NCBI GenBank assembly: GCA_964036195.1
Contig: OZ038459.1
Coordinates: forward strand, 5,391,206 to 5,455,205
DNA: 64,000 nucleotides
Direction of reading: 5' to 3'
Source: Sphaerolaimus hirsutus
Taxonomy: Eukaryota; Nematoda; Chromadorea; Monhysterida; Sphaerolaimidae
Shown: in pieces, positions 11,298-21,039 of the stretch
Layout of the letters: the number at the start of each line of letters is the position of its first letter
Position numbering within the stretch: position 1 is the stretch's first letter
Program-made: the position numbers and the translations under genes
Notes under the pieces: model-generated
What the model saw: the letters and a program-made list of their open reading frames with translations, nothing else
Databases searched by the model: none
Told to the model about the DNA's origin: nothing

Positions 11298-12500
11298 ATG
11301 GCTTGGCTCGAGTTTAAACAGAAAGGACATAGACATGGTGTTGCTGAAGACCCTATAAAGAAAGCACGAATTGTAGGAGCAAACGACTCTAATCTATATG
11401 CACAGACAGTGGACGATAATGAACGACTAGCTAATTTTTTACATGGTGCTGCACGTAAAGTACGAGGACAGCATTTGAAAGAGCTGCGACGTGGCAACAA
11501 TGTGGTTGATCCAAAAATCCCTGCAATACCTCCAGAAGCTGTTCTAGAAGAAGCACATAAACTACAACAGAATATAACACATAAAAGTAAAGGTGCACCT
11601 GTACCATACTCTAAAAACGCTGTCCCATTACCATATTCGGCTTCTCTTATACGTGCAAGTTTTGCACCAGAGCATAGAGCGAAAGTGGATAAGGTTCTTA
11701 ATGCATTGGAGCCTATTGCATCTGATGTTTTGGATCCATTGGGGCGTTTGAAAATACCCGGAGAAGAGCAACCTGGAGCTGACGTGTTTGATTATTTGCA
11801 TCATGGAATTGTTGGACCTGAACCTGGCACAAGTTCTGCCCCACCAGAAGGTTCAAGCTATTTCTACAATAAAGTTATGGATAGCTATGAGAAACAGCAA
11901 CAGCAGCAAAAAGTACAGGGGCAGAAAAGTGGTGATGTAAGTGCTAAAATACAAACAGAGGTTCAACAAACGCCACAGACTGGAGGAGTGACAACAAAAC
12001 AAGAAACCGATCGAGTTGAATCTAGTGATGGTGAAGGCTATGATCGAAACTTGGAGGCAGAAAAGGCCGATTCAGATGTTGTTGAAGACGACAGTGTTAT
12101 AATTGAAGACGATATTTCTGATCAGGACGAGCAACAAGAGGATTTTAAAAGTGCTCCTACAGAGTTTGGAACCCCATTAGAAGAGATTCCAAAAAGAGGT
12201 GGCGAATCAACCCGACAAAGTATAACACCAAAAGCGCCTAGAGAAATTCTCAAGCGTGGTCGTGGCCGACCTCGTGGTGCTGTCAGTTCTCGTGGCGGGG
12301 CCAGTAGTACACAGCCCGAAGTACCTAAGAGAGAGGTTGCGAAACGATCTGCTGCGATTGTAGCTAGTACAGCACTACGGGAACAAACAACCTCTGAAGA
12401 CGAGGAGGACGAACCTCACCATCGTGTGCCTAGAGGTAGAAAGGTACCTCGACAACAGGTGCCTAAACACTATAGTGAAATAACAAAAAAATCACATTAA
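11298..12500 (+). CDS. Unrecognised 400-residue acidic protein with an AT-hook-like motif
   Basis: Intronless frame from the ATG at 11,298 (the frame is open upstream, but only through AT-rich repeats). The N-terminal 190 residues look folded (MAWLEFKQKGHRHG, then a helix-rich part and GADVFDYLHHGIVGPEPG); the rest is disordered: a Gln run, an acidic stretch near 12,060-12,140, then KRGRGRPRG near 12,255, which is an AT-hook core (GRP flanked by Arg/Gly), and a basic tail. I do not recognise the family. The stop is only 11 nt before the integrase ATG and no poly(A) signal lies between, so both may come from one transcript or be joined by splicing I cannot see. A chromatin-tethering or virion core role is conceivable but unsupported. 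Confidence 0.65.
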   Translation: MAWLEFKQKGHRHGVAEDPIKKARIVGANDSNLYAQTVDDNERLANFLHGAARKVRGQHLKELRRGNNVVDPKIPAIPPEAVLEEAHKLQQNITHKSKGAPVPYSKNAVPLPYSASLIRASFAPEHRAKVDKVLNALEPIASDVLDPLGRLKIPGEEQPGADVFDYLHHGIVGPEPGTSSAPPEGSSYFYNKVMDSYEKQQQQQKVQGQKSGDVSAKIQTEVQQTPQTGGVTTKQETDRVESSDGEGYDRNLEAEKADSDVVEDDSVIIEDDISDQDEQQEDFKSAPTEFGTPLEEIPKRGGESTRQSITPKAPREILKRGRGRPRGAVSSRGGASSTQPEVPKREVAKRSAAIVASTALREQTTSEDEEDEPHHRVPRGRKVPRQQVPKHYSEITKKSH

Positions 12501-12511
12501 TCTCTATCGTG

Positions 12512-14652
12512 ATGATGATGCATAAACAATATACTCAAAATCTTGGTGGTTCTAAATGGTTACGTACACAATATAATCTACCTAGTGATGAATGGCGAAA
12601 ACATGCTCTATTAAATGAACCGGCATATTATTTAAAAGGACATCCATCCTGGAGACGTGGTTTTGAGCGATTACCTATTCTTGTACGTTTTTCCTCACTT
12701 GTGATGATATTTAATGATTAACCATGTGTCTTTATCATTACTTAGGTAAGCGGCCCAGATCGGTTTTGGTCTGTTGATTTAATGGTGATGCCAGAACGTG
12801 ATATGCATTCCAATGACAATTATCGTTATATTTTGGTATGTTGTGATGATTTTACAAATGAAGTTTGGATGGAGCCATTGAAACAAAAGACAGGTTTAGA
12901 AGTGACAAGTGCTTTCAAGCACATTATGAAACGTAATAATGGACGTGCCCCCATGCGTTTGCGTTCCGACTTTGATCGCTGTTTCATGTCTATACACTTT
13001 CAAAAGATGTTATATGGTGTTAGTTTTTTATGTTCAACTATAAGAACAGCAACAACAATAGGTATTGCACCATGCAGATAAAGTGCACATTTGCTCCAGC
13101 TGCTGAGGATGTAACACGCCTACCAAAACTGGACTCATTTATTCGAAACATTCGCAAACGCATCGAAATGTATTTTATGACTCTTGGGGAGCAGCAAAAT
13201 CCAGAGGGTAAACACCGTCGATGGTTACACATTTTGCCGGCAATTGAAACACAAATGAACACAACACAAACACGTGCTTTGTTTGGAGCAGCTCCTGTTG
13301 ACACATCAGAGCCACAAAGTGCAAATGCACATGCATTATTGGTTGCACGCCAATTGCGACATAGACGGAGGCGTGCACAGCCAAATACTGTATATAGTGC
13401 AACCAGTCGTGAGGCAGCGGACACTGCACATGAAAAACTATCGTCGCTGACTGGCTGGGTCCGCCTTTCAAGGCCACCGCCAGCACATGGAAATCCTATA
13501 AAACTGGTTGCACGTGAAAAATATACACGCGAGGTTTTCCCACTTGGCCGAAGATTTGTGCAGCCCGATAAACCAGATACTTATTTCGTCTTGGATCCAC
13601 AGGATGAAAAACTAGCACCTTTAAAAGGACGATTCTATCGACAAGAATTGATTGCAGCTAATCAACCTGACAATACTAAACCGCCCGCTGCTACACTTGA
13701 TAATCTTACTAGAGCAGGTGAATCCAGTAGGATCAGCAGTGATACGACAGCGACAACCAATATTGGAAACGGTGGAGGAAAAAATGACAGCAATGACAAC
13801 GCCGGTACTCCTAGTGGCCGTGTTGATAATAACAAGCGTGGTGCTAATAACGGCGGTGTCGGCTCTAGTTCTAATGTTAATGGTTCAAAAGTGGCTGATT
13901 ACAACAATAGTGGATTTTCAACATTGCAATCAGTGGAGGAAATCAGCCAGAGACAGCAACGCTCACTCGAATCACAACAACAATCATCGAAACAACAACA
14001 TAGAGCACCACTATTACCCGTACGAGTTTCCACCACCACCACAACCACCAATGTTGCCAAACCTCGCAATACCGATGCAACTACCAATGGAGTCGTCAAT
14101 CTTGGGGAGACGTCGTCGACGTCACATGCAGCTGCAGCAGCAAAACAAAGTCGCCACCGACACAAAGAGATGGGAGAGGCACCTTTACGAAAGAGTAAGC
14201 GACAGGAGGAAAGACGACAACGACAACAACAACAACAAGAGCGTGTGAGTTGTTTCTATTTCTGTCACACACTATGATGATGAGTCATTATTATTATTAT
14301 GATTATGTTGCAGGATCATTCTCACACAACCAATACTACCATTGGTGGAAGGCAACCAAAAGACAGATCACAGTCAAAAACATATGAGCGCGCGCCCCCC
14401 CGTCGCGGTGCCTTCGGCGCCGCCGCCACCCCCCGCAAAGAAAAAGGTGGTGCAAGACGGCGCAAGCGTGGTGTCGGTCCGTCCGCTCCCAGCGCCGAGG
14501 AAAACAGGGGGGGCGGGAGGCAGTCGCCACAACAGACGCAACATGGTAATGGGCAACGCCGCATGATCGATCATGGCCGGAAAACCAGAAGGAAATCGGC
14601 AAACGCTGGCCGCCGTCGACAAAGTGCGCGTCTTCAGGAAAAGAAACAGTGA
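12512..14652 (+). CDS. Polinton integrase (retroviral-type, rve) with SH3/chromo-like C-terminus, 4 exons
   Basis: Inserts the element's DNA into the chromosome. Exons 12512-12682, 12746-13018, 13078-14244 and 14314-14652 sum to 649 residues in phase. The catalytic core begins at the splice into exon 2: the first Asp is in FWSVDLMV, the second in LRSDFDRC. The third acidic position, expected as Glu in a VERF-like helix, reads Asp (KLDSFIRNIRK near 13,125). After the core come RWLHILPAIE and, near 13,540-13,650, the pattern EVFPLGRRF, TYFVLD and GRFYRQEL typical of the Polinton SH3/chromo-like end. The last 300 residues are a Ser/Asn/Gln-rich then Arg-rich tail unusual for this family. The N-terminal HHCC zinc finger is not visible. 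Poly(A) signal at 14,743. Confidence 0.9.
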
Positions 14653-14742
14653 TTTTGTATTGTAGTAGTACTATTTAAGACTGTGCTGTTTACGTTTTTC
14701 GCCAATCATTCTCTTATTGTGCTACTGGTAAAGTATAGTGTT

Positions 14743-14748
14743 AATAAA
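14743..14748 (+). terminator. Poly(A) signal of the integrase gene
   Basis: AATAAA 90 nt after the integrase stop and 8 nt before the next ATG, so transcripts of the two genes nearly touch. Confidence 0.6.
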
Positions 14749-14755
14749 CAACAAA

Positions 14756-17177
14756 ATGCGACAAGTTGTATATCTAAGTTCGGACAGACAATGGAATGAG
14801 AAAACCAGCTCACATAACTTTTTCTCCAACAATTTTTCCTCACACAATGCGGTGGCGGCAGCACCTGATGGTATGTTGTTGTTTTTTTTATTGTTGTTAC
14901 TCCTATAAAAGGAGGACCACGACGACAACATTACATTATAGGCAACACTACAGCCATTTCGTCATCGCCACTATGTCCAATTGATGATGGAAGCGTTGTT
15001 ATTTTAGAAGAGACATTCTCGCGCTGTGCAGACCTACAGAACCGTGCGGACCACATTAGTTTGATGCATTTGGAGCTTTGGGGCTGTCCAGTATTTGAGG
15101 GAAAGGACACAATACCGGCATTTATCGCGGTTGACTGTGGGGGTACATTGCACTGGTGTCAAATCGACATTACCAGTGCATTGACGTTTCCAGCCAATAC
15201 GTTTGAAGATTGGGGCAAAATTGTTGAACGAGAGCTAAACTCAATTCTGAGTGCCGACAATCCACAAAGAGGCGCCGGCAAAATTGGGGGTGGAAGGCTA
15301 AGGGAATTGGACGAGTCGACAGCTGCACTACTATCAAGATTGGAGCCTGGTTTTTTCCAGTGGCTTCAAGATGGGGCGAACAAAAAAGCAGCAGCCGACC
15401 AAGAACTCCTCAAAGAACAGCAGAAAAGGTCAACGGCTGGGGGGGATGAAGGCAATACGAAAAAACCTGGGCGCAATGGAGCTCCACCACACCAAGGTCA
15501 CACACCGCCCTCTGTTTTTACCAAAGATGAGTCAAAGTCTGGACGTTTCCAACCCCAACCTGTTGACCCACCCAACCCCAATGACCATATCGGCGGCAAC
15601 GGCAACGACAATGAAAAAGAGGGGCGGCCCACAAAAGATGACAACGGCAGAGCAATCGAAAAAGAAACCAGCACTGACAGCGGGGGCGGGACGATTGAAT
15701 CGTCGAATATGTCCACTGAGAAACGAAGCTCTAGGAAGCTCTTCGAAACTAGCTCACTTCACGACATGGAAATATCCCCGAATAAGGAGCGGTCAACTGG
15801 TAGCCAAACCAAAACCACAAATGTCCACCACGCAAAAAACGGCAGGGGCGACAGCACCAGTAACACAACACATACCATCAACGTCAAAAGGAGAAACAAC
15901 CGCCTAGATGCAAAGGACGACGACAATGACGATGACGATGACGATGACGTTTTGTGGCGAGATGGCATGTCAGAATCTGAAGATGAACACATGCAGGATA
16001 TTGTTGTTGACAATGATGAGAACATGTTTGCCACAGTAGAAAGTGATAGTGATAGTGTGGAGGTTGTTTGTTTAATAGTGTATTTTTTGATTACTGTATC
16101 TTTTGCAATTACGAACCTACCCACAACACACACACAGCCACTGACAAAGGATGAAATTGCCGCTGTGAACAACCATACACAATTGCGATTGAAAAGACAA
16201 GCTGCTCAAAAGTCACCTCCACAATCGACAACGACAAAAAAGGACAACCATGTTGTCGATGCCAACGACAGTGACAAAATAAACAAGGGTGTTTTCATGG
16301 TCAAAGAAATTCTTGTTGACAATGGATACAAAATGCCAAGTTTCTGGGCATCCAACATGGCCACATCGACGTTGGACTATTGGATAGCCAAAAAATTGAA
16401 GGAGACTCTGACAGTGTTTGATCACATGTCTTTAGAGGATGCAACGACTTATGTGGCCTCAGTGCTACTTGACGATGACAATGCTCTATTACATGGAGAT
16501 TCTCTACGATCGAACACGTTGTCTTTTGAGGCAAATGCAGAAACACCCTCACATATTGGAATACGTCGCTTTGCGATTCGAAACCCTGATAACAATCTTG
16601 TCACAAGAATGTACATTAGTGAGCACTTGGCATGGGAACTAGGCTTTGTCAGTGTGTCACATATACGCGCAAATCAAATTGATTGGCAAGATGTCAACAA
16701 TAGGCAACGCGGATATATGATCAGTAGAATGCGAACATATGCCACAGTTCCCCATCAGCTGGATTTACGTCGACAAGTACAAGTTCGATGTGATAGCGTG
16801 GACCCAACATGTACCGTATTTCAATCTGAGGAAAAGCCAATATTGGCTGTGTTTACATGGAAAGCGGCACTACACTCGCCCGACAGCGGTTCAGCTGCGT
16901 GGCAGTTTTCACGGCGCAATTATGTATATGAACCAACGTCGCCGCACTTTGTACCACTGAAACAGGTAATATATACTTGTGTAGCCACATGCACACATGT
17001 ACACATACTATATAAACAACACCACCACAGACACCGACAAGTGGATGTGAAAAAGGGCTGAAAATAGCTCTTTTCAACCATTGGGGCAAACCGATGCGTG
17101 CGAATGGAATTGTGTTTGCAAAATGTGCATTGACGAATTCAAATGCAGAAGGCGGAGTCGATGCTGATTGGATTTGA
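14756..17177 (+). CDS. Minor capsid protein (penton-like single jelly-roll), 4 exons
   Basis: Forms the vertices of Polinton virions. Exons 14756-14870, 14942-16062, 16138-16965 and 17031-17177 give 736 residues in phase. The N-terminus (VVYLSSDRQWN ... NFFSNNFSSHN) fits the start of Maverick minor capsid proteins. The second half contains MYISEHLAWELGF, matching the family's LA-x2-LGF turn, and the C-terminus LKIALFNHWGKPMRANGIVF fits the final strands that follow the I-x-D-x2-G-x-P pattern. Between them lies a 300-residue disordered insertion (Asn/Ser/Lys-rich, then a poly-Asp run near 15,920-15,950), which makes the protein longer than usual. Intron 2 (75 nt) is a multiple of three, so its retention would add a hydrophobic segment. 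A TATAAAA at 14,904 lies in intron 1. Poly(A) signal at 17,223. Confidence 0.8.
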
Positions 17178-17222
17178 TCTACGATTCATTCATCTCTTTA
17201 TTACTTTATTGGTTGTTGTATG

Positions 17223-17228
17223 AATAAA
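17223..17228 (+). terminator. Poly(A) signal of the minor capsid gene
   Basis: AATAAA 46 nt after the stop codon. Confidence 0.65.
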
Positions 17229-17286
17229 CAAAAACAAAATTTTTGCAGTGATTATTTGACTATTCTATTGTTGTGGGCGACTCAAA

Positions 17287-17841
17287 ATGGCTAATCGGCA
17301 ATCTCGTCGTTCAAAGCCACTATATCAGTCATCAGCGAATTTTCTATCTTCAGCTCGAAATCAAACAACCAGCTGCAACTCATATTTACAGTTTGCACCA
17401 CGTGGTACACACTGGTATGATACTATGGCCAATGTGCCAGATGAAATATTTACACGACAATACTGGGCACAACAACATGATCAAAATGCTGGTGTTTTGG
17501 AAGCCACAAACCGCGACAAATGGTCGTCTGCTATGTTATCGGAGCTGTCTTCACAAAAACTAATAACACCAAATGTGCAAGATACGTCTGATGTGAACTT
17601 GCAACAACAACAGGAACACTTTACGCACACAACAGGCGAACCCGCAGCGCCACAGGGAGAATTGCACTCACAAAAACCACCATTAGAAAGCAATATTGGC
17701 ACTGTGCCAGCAGCAGCAAAGGGAGGAAAGAAAAAGAAATCACAAGAGAGTATACAGTTTGTTCAACCACCAAGCAATGCTGCGAATGCAAAATCAAACA
17801 GTTCCACGGCTGGAATTGCTGTTTCTTCCGAGTGGCTATAG
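17287..17841 (+). CDS. Unrecognised 184-residue Polinton protein
   Basis: Intronless frame between the two capsid genes, with its own poly(A) signal at 17,877. The N-terminal 90 residues look partly structured (FAPRGTHWYDTMANVPDEIF, RQYWAQQHDQNAG); the remainder is Gln/Ser/Pro-rich with a GGKKKK basic patch. Position between minor and major capsid genes suggests a virion component, but no motif supports a specific role. Confidence 0.6.
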   Translation: MANRQSRRSKPLYQSSANFLSSARNQTTSCNSYLQFAPRGTHWYDTMANVPDEIFTRQYWAQQHDQNAGVLEATNRDKWSSAMLSELSSQKLITPNVQDTSDVNLQQQQEHFTHTTGEPAAPQGELHSQKPPLESNIGTVPAAAKGGKKKKSQESIQFVQPPSNAANAKSNSSTAGIAVSSEWL

Positions 17842-17876
17842 TGATTGTTGTGTCTTTGCTACTGTTGCATTAATTC

Positions 17877-17882
17877 AATAAA
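17877..17882 (+). terminator. Poly(A) signal
   Basis: AATAAA 36 nt after the stop at 17,841. Confidence 0.65.
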
Positions 17883-18022
17883 ATCATTTTCTTGATACTG
17901 TCCAATGCGTACTTGTTTGTGTGTAGTACAATACACATGTATATGTTTCGATATATGCAATATTGTGTCGCTTTTACACATCGTGTCATTATACATATGG
18001 TTCATCGGCACTAGCTTACATC

Positions 18023-19978
18023 ATGTCTTCCAATCATCCTGCACGTATATTGAGCCCAAGAAAGAAACTTTTGGACAGTGGATCGCACCTGCTACCATGT
18101 CCACCAGAATTCCGACCAGGTAAGATATGCATGTGTAATTGAAGCCATATATACAAAGGCACGCCCTATTTAGATGCATTACCCCCGACACAAGCATATG
18201 TGAGCCACTGTGATCGTGAACAACTACTTCTAATAAGCGATGGCAGTGAAACATCACCATGTAAGATTACTGTTTTTTGTTTTAATTTATGCATGATTAC
18301 TATTGCTCAACACCATACAAAGACGTGTTCACAACCGTTGCGGCCAGTACGGGTCTATTGGACTTCTCATCGCTACATTTACATTTGGTGATGCGCGTTG
18401 TTACAATCGATGGGCATGAGATAAAAAAAGAATATCCCGCGGGAAACATCTTTAATGCTGCAGCTCCTGTGTCGCTTAAGGATCAAGTTGCATATGTGCC
18501 AAACCCACTAGAAAGCATTTGGGACGGAATAGAGATATTCCACAATTCATTGTTGCTGTGTCGAGAGTCAAATTACAGCAAAAAGGCATATATAAAAAAG
18601 GTACTACAAACAAGTGGTGTATATAGACGAACACAACTAGCAGCCAGCGGCTGGGTGGAACTCAAGGATGAAGAAGCACCAGACATTCAAAGTGGTGCAA
18701 CCGAATACTTTAAAAAAAGATCTGAACCGGTCTTTCTCACTCAAGAGTTCTATGGAAGATTGGCTCTGGACTTTGGTGAACAGTCCAAGCCTTGGCATTC
18801 GTCAATGCAATTGACAATTGTACTCAGACGAGTACCCGACAGTCTCATGTTTGAATCGTTTAGCCTACCAAAGGAATACGTTGGAAAGCTGAAAATAAAA
18901 TTTGACAATATTGAGTTGTCTGTACGTAAAATACACCCGGTATGTGATTTTCACACTATATATGATTTAAACACACTACATGTGATTTTAACACACTACA
19001 TGTGATTTTAACACCCTATACATAGGTGACATCACTATCTGTCGCATTGGCTGATCGTGTTAAGACACATGGAATTTACCACTCCTTCAGGCAGTACAAT
19101 GTGGGCCAGGTGTCTATTTCACAATTGTTTGAAAATTAAAACAGAAATAGAAAAAATGACCATTGGCTACTCATTTTTTCTGTTTGTGTTTTATCACATA
19201 CAACACTTGTGAAAATGACATACAGATATTTTTAACTGAAGGAGCTCGCGCTGCGCCTCCCATTGCCCTAGGAACCCAGGCTAGTTTTTAAAAAAAATTT
19301 TAAAAAAAAATTTAAAAAAATTTTTTTTAAATTTTTTATTTTTTGTGGGTGGGGAAGCTACCTCGAGGATTAATAATTGCAATGACTAAAACCGATGCAG
19401 CTAATCCCCAGTCGACAGATGAACCTAGGCATAACTACATACCAATGTATGTGTCTGACTTATCTGTCCAAATAGGCTCACGACTATGTCCAAACAGACC
19501 ATTGCGATTCAATTGGAATATGGCAAACAGCTCAGACATTTTCAGAGAATGTTATTCTTTAATTGAAAACTGGACAGCCGTACAAAACGAGTTGACAATG
19601 ATAAAGTTTACAACATGTCAATTCTTTGTATGTATAAGCTTGTGCAATGATAAGGTCACCAGGTATGTTATATGTAGCTAAACGAGTCAAAAAATGCCAT
19701 TTTTAATGTAATTTTTCCATTTTCAGCAATACTTGGGAGGCTCTGAATACTGGTGATGCTTTTCTCAATTTGACATTTGCCAAGCCCATACCCCGGGGTG
19801 GTGTGATATTATATACATTATTAATAAACGACGCGTTCTTGAGAATCGGTATGTCATTTTCACTATGTGTCATTTTCACAATGTGTTATATTCACACTTG
19901 TATGTTATTTTCACAAACGTCTATTTCACTATTTCAGACCCTACCAACACCATTTACACTCAACAAGTCCATGCATAG
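18023..19978 (+). CDS. Major capsid protein (double jelly-roll), 8 exons
   Basis: Hexon-like shell protein of the Polinton. Exons 18023-18119, 18174-18260, 18323-18939, 19026-19109, 19226-19279, 19358-19662, 19727-19848 and 19938-19978 sum to exactly 469 codons. Diagnostic segments: ALPPTQAYV near the N-terminus (family PPTQ), a LLDFSSLHLHLVMRV strand, YVPNPLESIWDGIEIFHN (equivalent of the conserved N-x-L-HS-x-F region), YSKKAYIKKVL, LPRGLIIAM at the second jelly-roll entry and VILYTLLINDAFLRI near the end. The 468-residue length is normal to slightly short. Intron 5 (19,280-19,357) starts GC rather than GT. Poly(A) signal at 20,024. Together with polymerase, ATPase, integrase and minor capsid this shows the element encodes, or once encoded, virions. 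Confidence 0.9.
18940..19025 (+). repeat. Short tandem repeat inside a major capsid intron
   Basis: This 86-nt intron is largely two to three copies of a 20-22-bp unit containing acatgtgattttaacac. Expansion here would only lengthen the intron. Confidence 0.7.
19280..19357 (+). other. GC-AG intron in the major capsid gene
   Basis: Exon ...CCAG is followed by GCTAGTTTTT, then a palindrome-like A/T tract of alternating poly-A and poly-T, and the acceptor GGGGAAG. Only this GC donor keeps the conserved LPRG segment in frame; the nearby GT would shift it. Confidence 0.75.
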
Positions 19979-20023
19979 TGATAAACTGTGATTGTGTTTC
20001 AATGTGATTTTTTAATTTGTATC

Positions 20024-20029
20024 AATAAA
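20024..20029 (+). terminator. Poly(A) signal of the major capsid gene
   Basis: AATAAA 46 nt after the stop codon, followed by an AGC run. Confidence 0.7.
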
Positions 20030-20206
20030 GCAGCAGCAACAAACAGATAACAATTTTTATTTTTTCTCCTCCCATTATCACAACAACAATAATAACAACA
20101 CCTAGAGTAACAACACCTAAGTCAACAACTAACTAATCTAATTTTTTTGGTGTGAGCTCAATGTGCTTGTTTTTTTTGTCTGTGCACATTATGAGCTCAC
20201 TTTTAC

Positions 20207-20470
20207 ATTCACTCACTCACTCACTCACTCAGCGAGAATAAAAAAAAAATTAGACAATATTTTTTTGTATTTTTTTATTTTTGCGAAAAATAAATAAATG
20301 TGCCATTGGTTTTTTGGTATTTTTGTATTTTTTGTGAAAAATAAATAAAAGGTGCTATTGTTTTTTGGTATTTTTATATTTTTTGTGAAAAATAAATAAA
20401 AGGTGCCAATATTTTTTGTATTTTTGTATTTTTTGTGAAAAAATATATTTGATGAATTTGTTTTTGTATT
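20207..20470. repeat. (TCAC)n microsatellite and about four 60-65-bp tandem units
   Basis: About five TCAC units near 20,207-20,230 are followed by repeated units built from gtatttttgtattttttg, tgaaaaataaataaa and ggtgccattg. They follow the last Polinton gene and may lie near its right terminus. Confidence 0.8.
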
Positions 20471-21039
20471 TTCTATTTTTTATATATATTTTCTCTTTAC
20501 ATTCTTTGAAACATACCTCACTCAAAACACCATCTCATGAGGTATGCTGTTTTGTCAAGGCACATTGAAAGAATAAGTGTAGCGATAAATTACATGTGCC
20601 ACATGTTAAAAGTGAACTTGACATTCATATTTACAGATAAAGCAGTTGACATACTTTTTTGTACAGATAACCCAAGGGGGGGCATTTTTTACAGATACAC
20701 ATTTTTTACAGATACCTTGTCACATAGCTGTGCACAATTTTGGTATATAGCTGTACATCAAATAAGCTCATATTCTATGGTACATTTCACATGGTCCTGC
20801 ACAGCTCCATGCAGGTCTCTGGGGATACAGTCAGGTGACCCTCGCACTCGCAGTGCGCGCAGCGCAGGAACAGGTGGTGCGTGGCCTCGGTGGTGTTGCA
20901 GAACCTTCAAGCAAAAAGTATTGTTTCCAAAATAGGCAAAAAACAGATTTCAGATTATGAATTTGGAATTTTTTGTCAGATCCCACAATTTTGAAAGTTT
21001 TTTCATCGAACCCCACAAAAGTTTTTTGTCTCCAAACAA

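Larger units (their letters stand above)
19979..21039. other. Non-coding stretch after the Polinton
   Basis: Apart from the repeats at 20,207-20,470 it contains no convincing gene. The right terminus of the Polinton should fall here, but I cannot define a terminal inverted repeat or target duplication because the left end is not visible. Confidence 0.5.

Noticed and set aside
12746..13650. Retrotransposon or retrovirus as source of the integrase
   Set aside because: No reverse transcriptase, RNase H, gag or LTR is present, and the neighbours are Polinton genes, so the Polinton-type integrase is the simpler reading.
16063..16137. Membrane segment within the minor capsid protein
   Set aside because: The 75-nt stretch has GT-AG borders and T-rich intron composition; the open frame through it follows from its length being a multiple of three.
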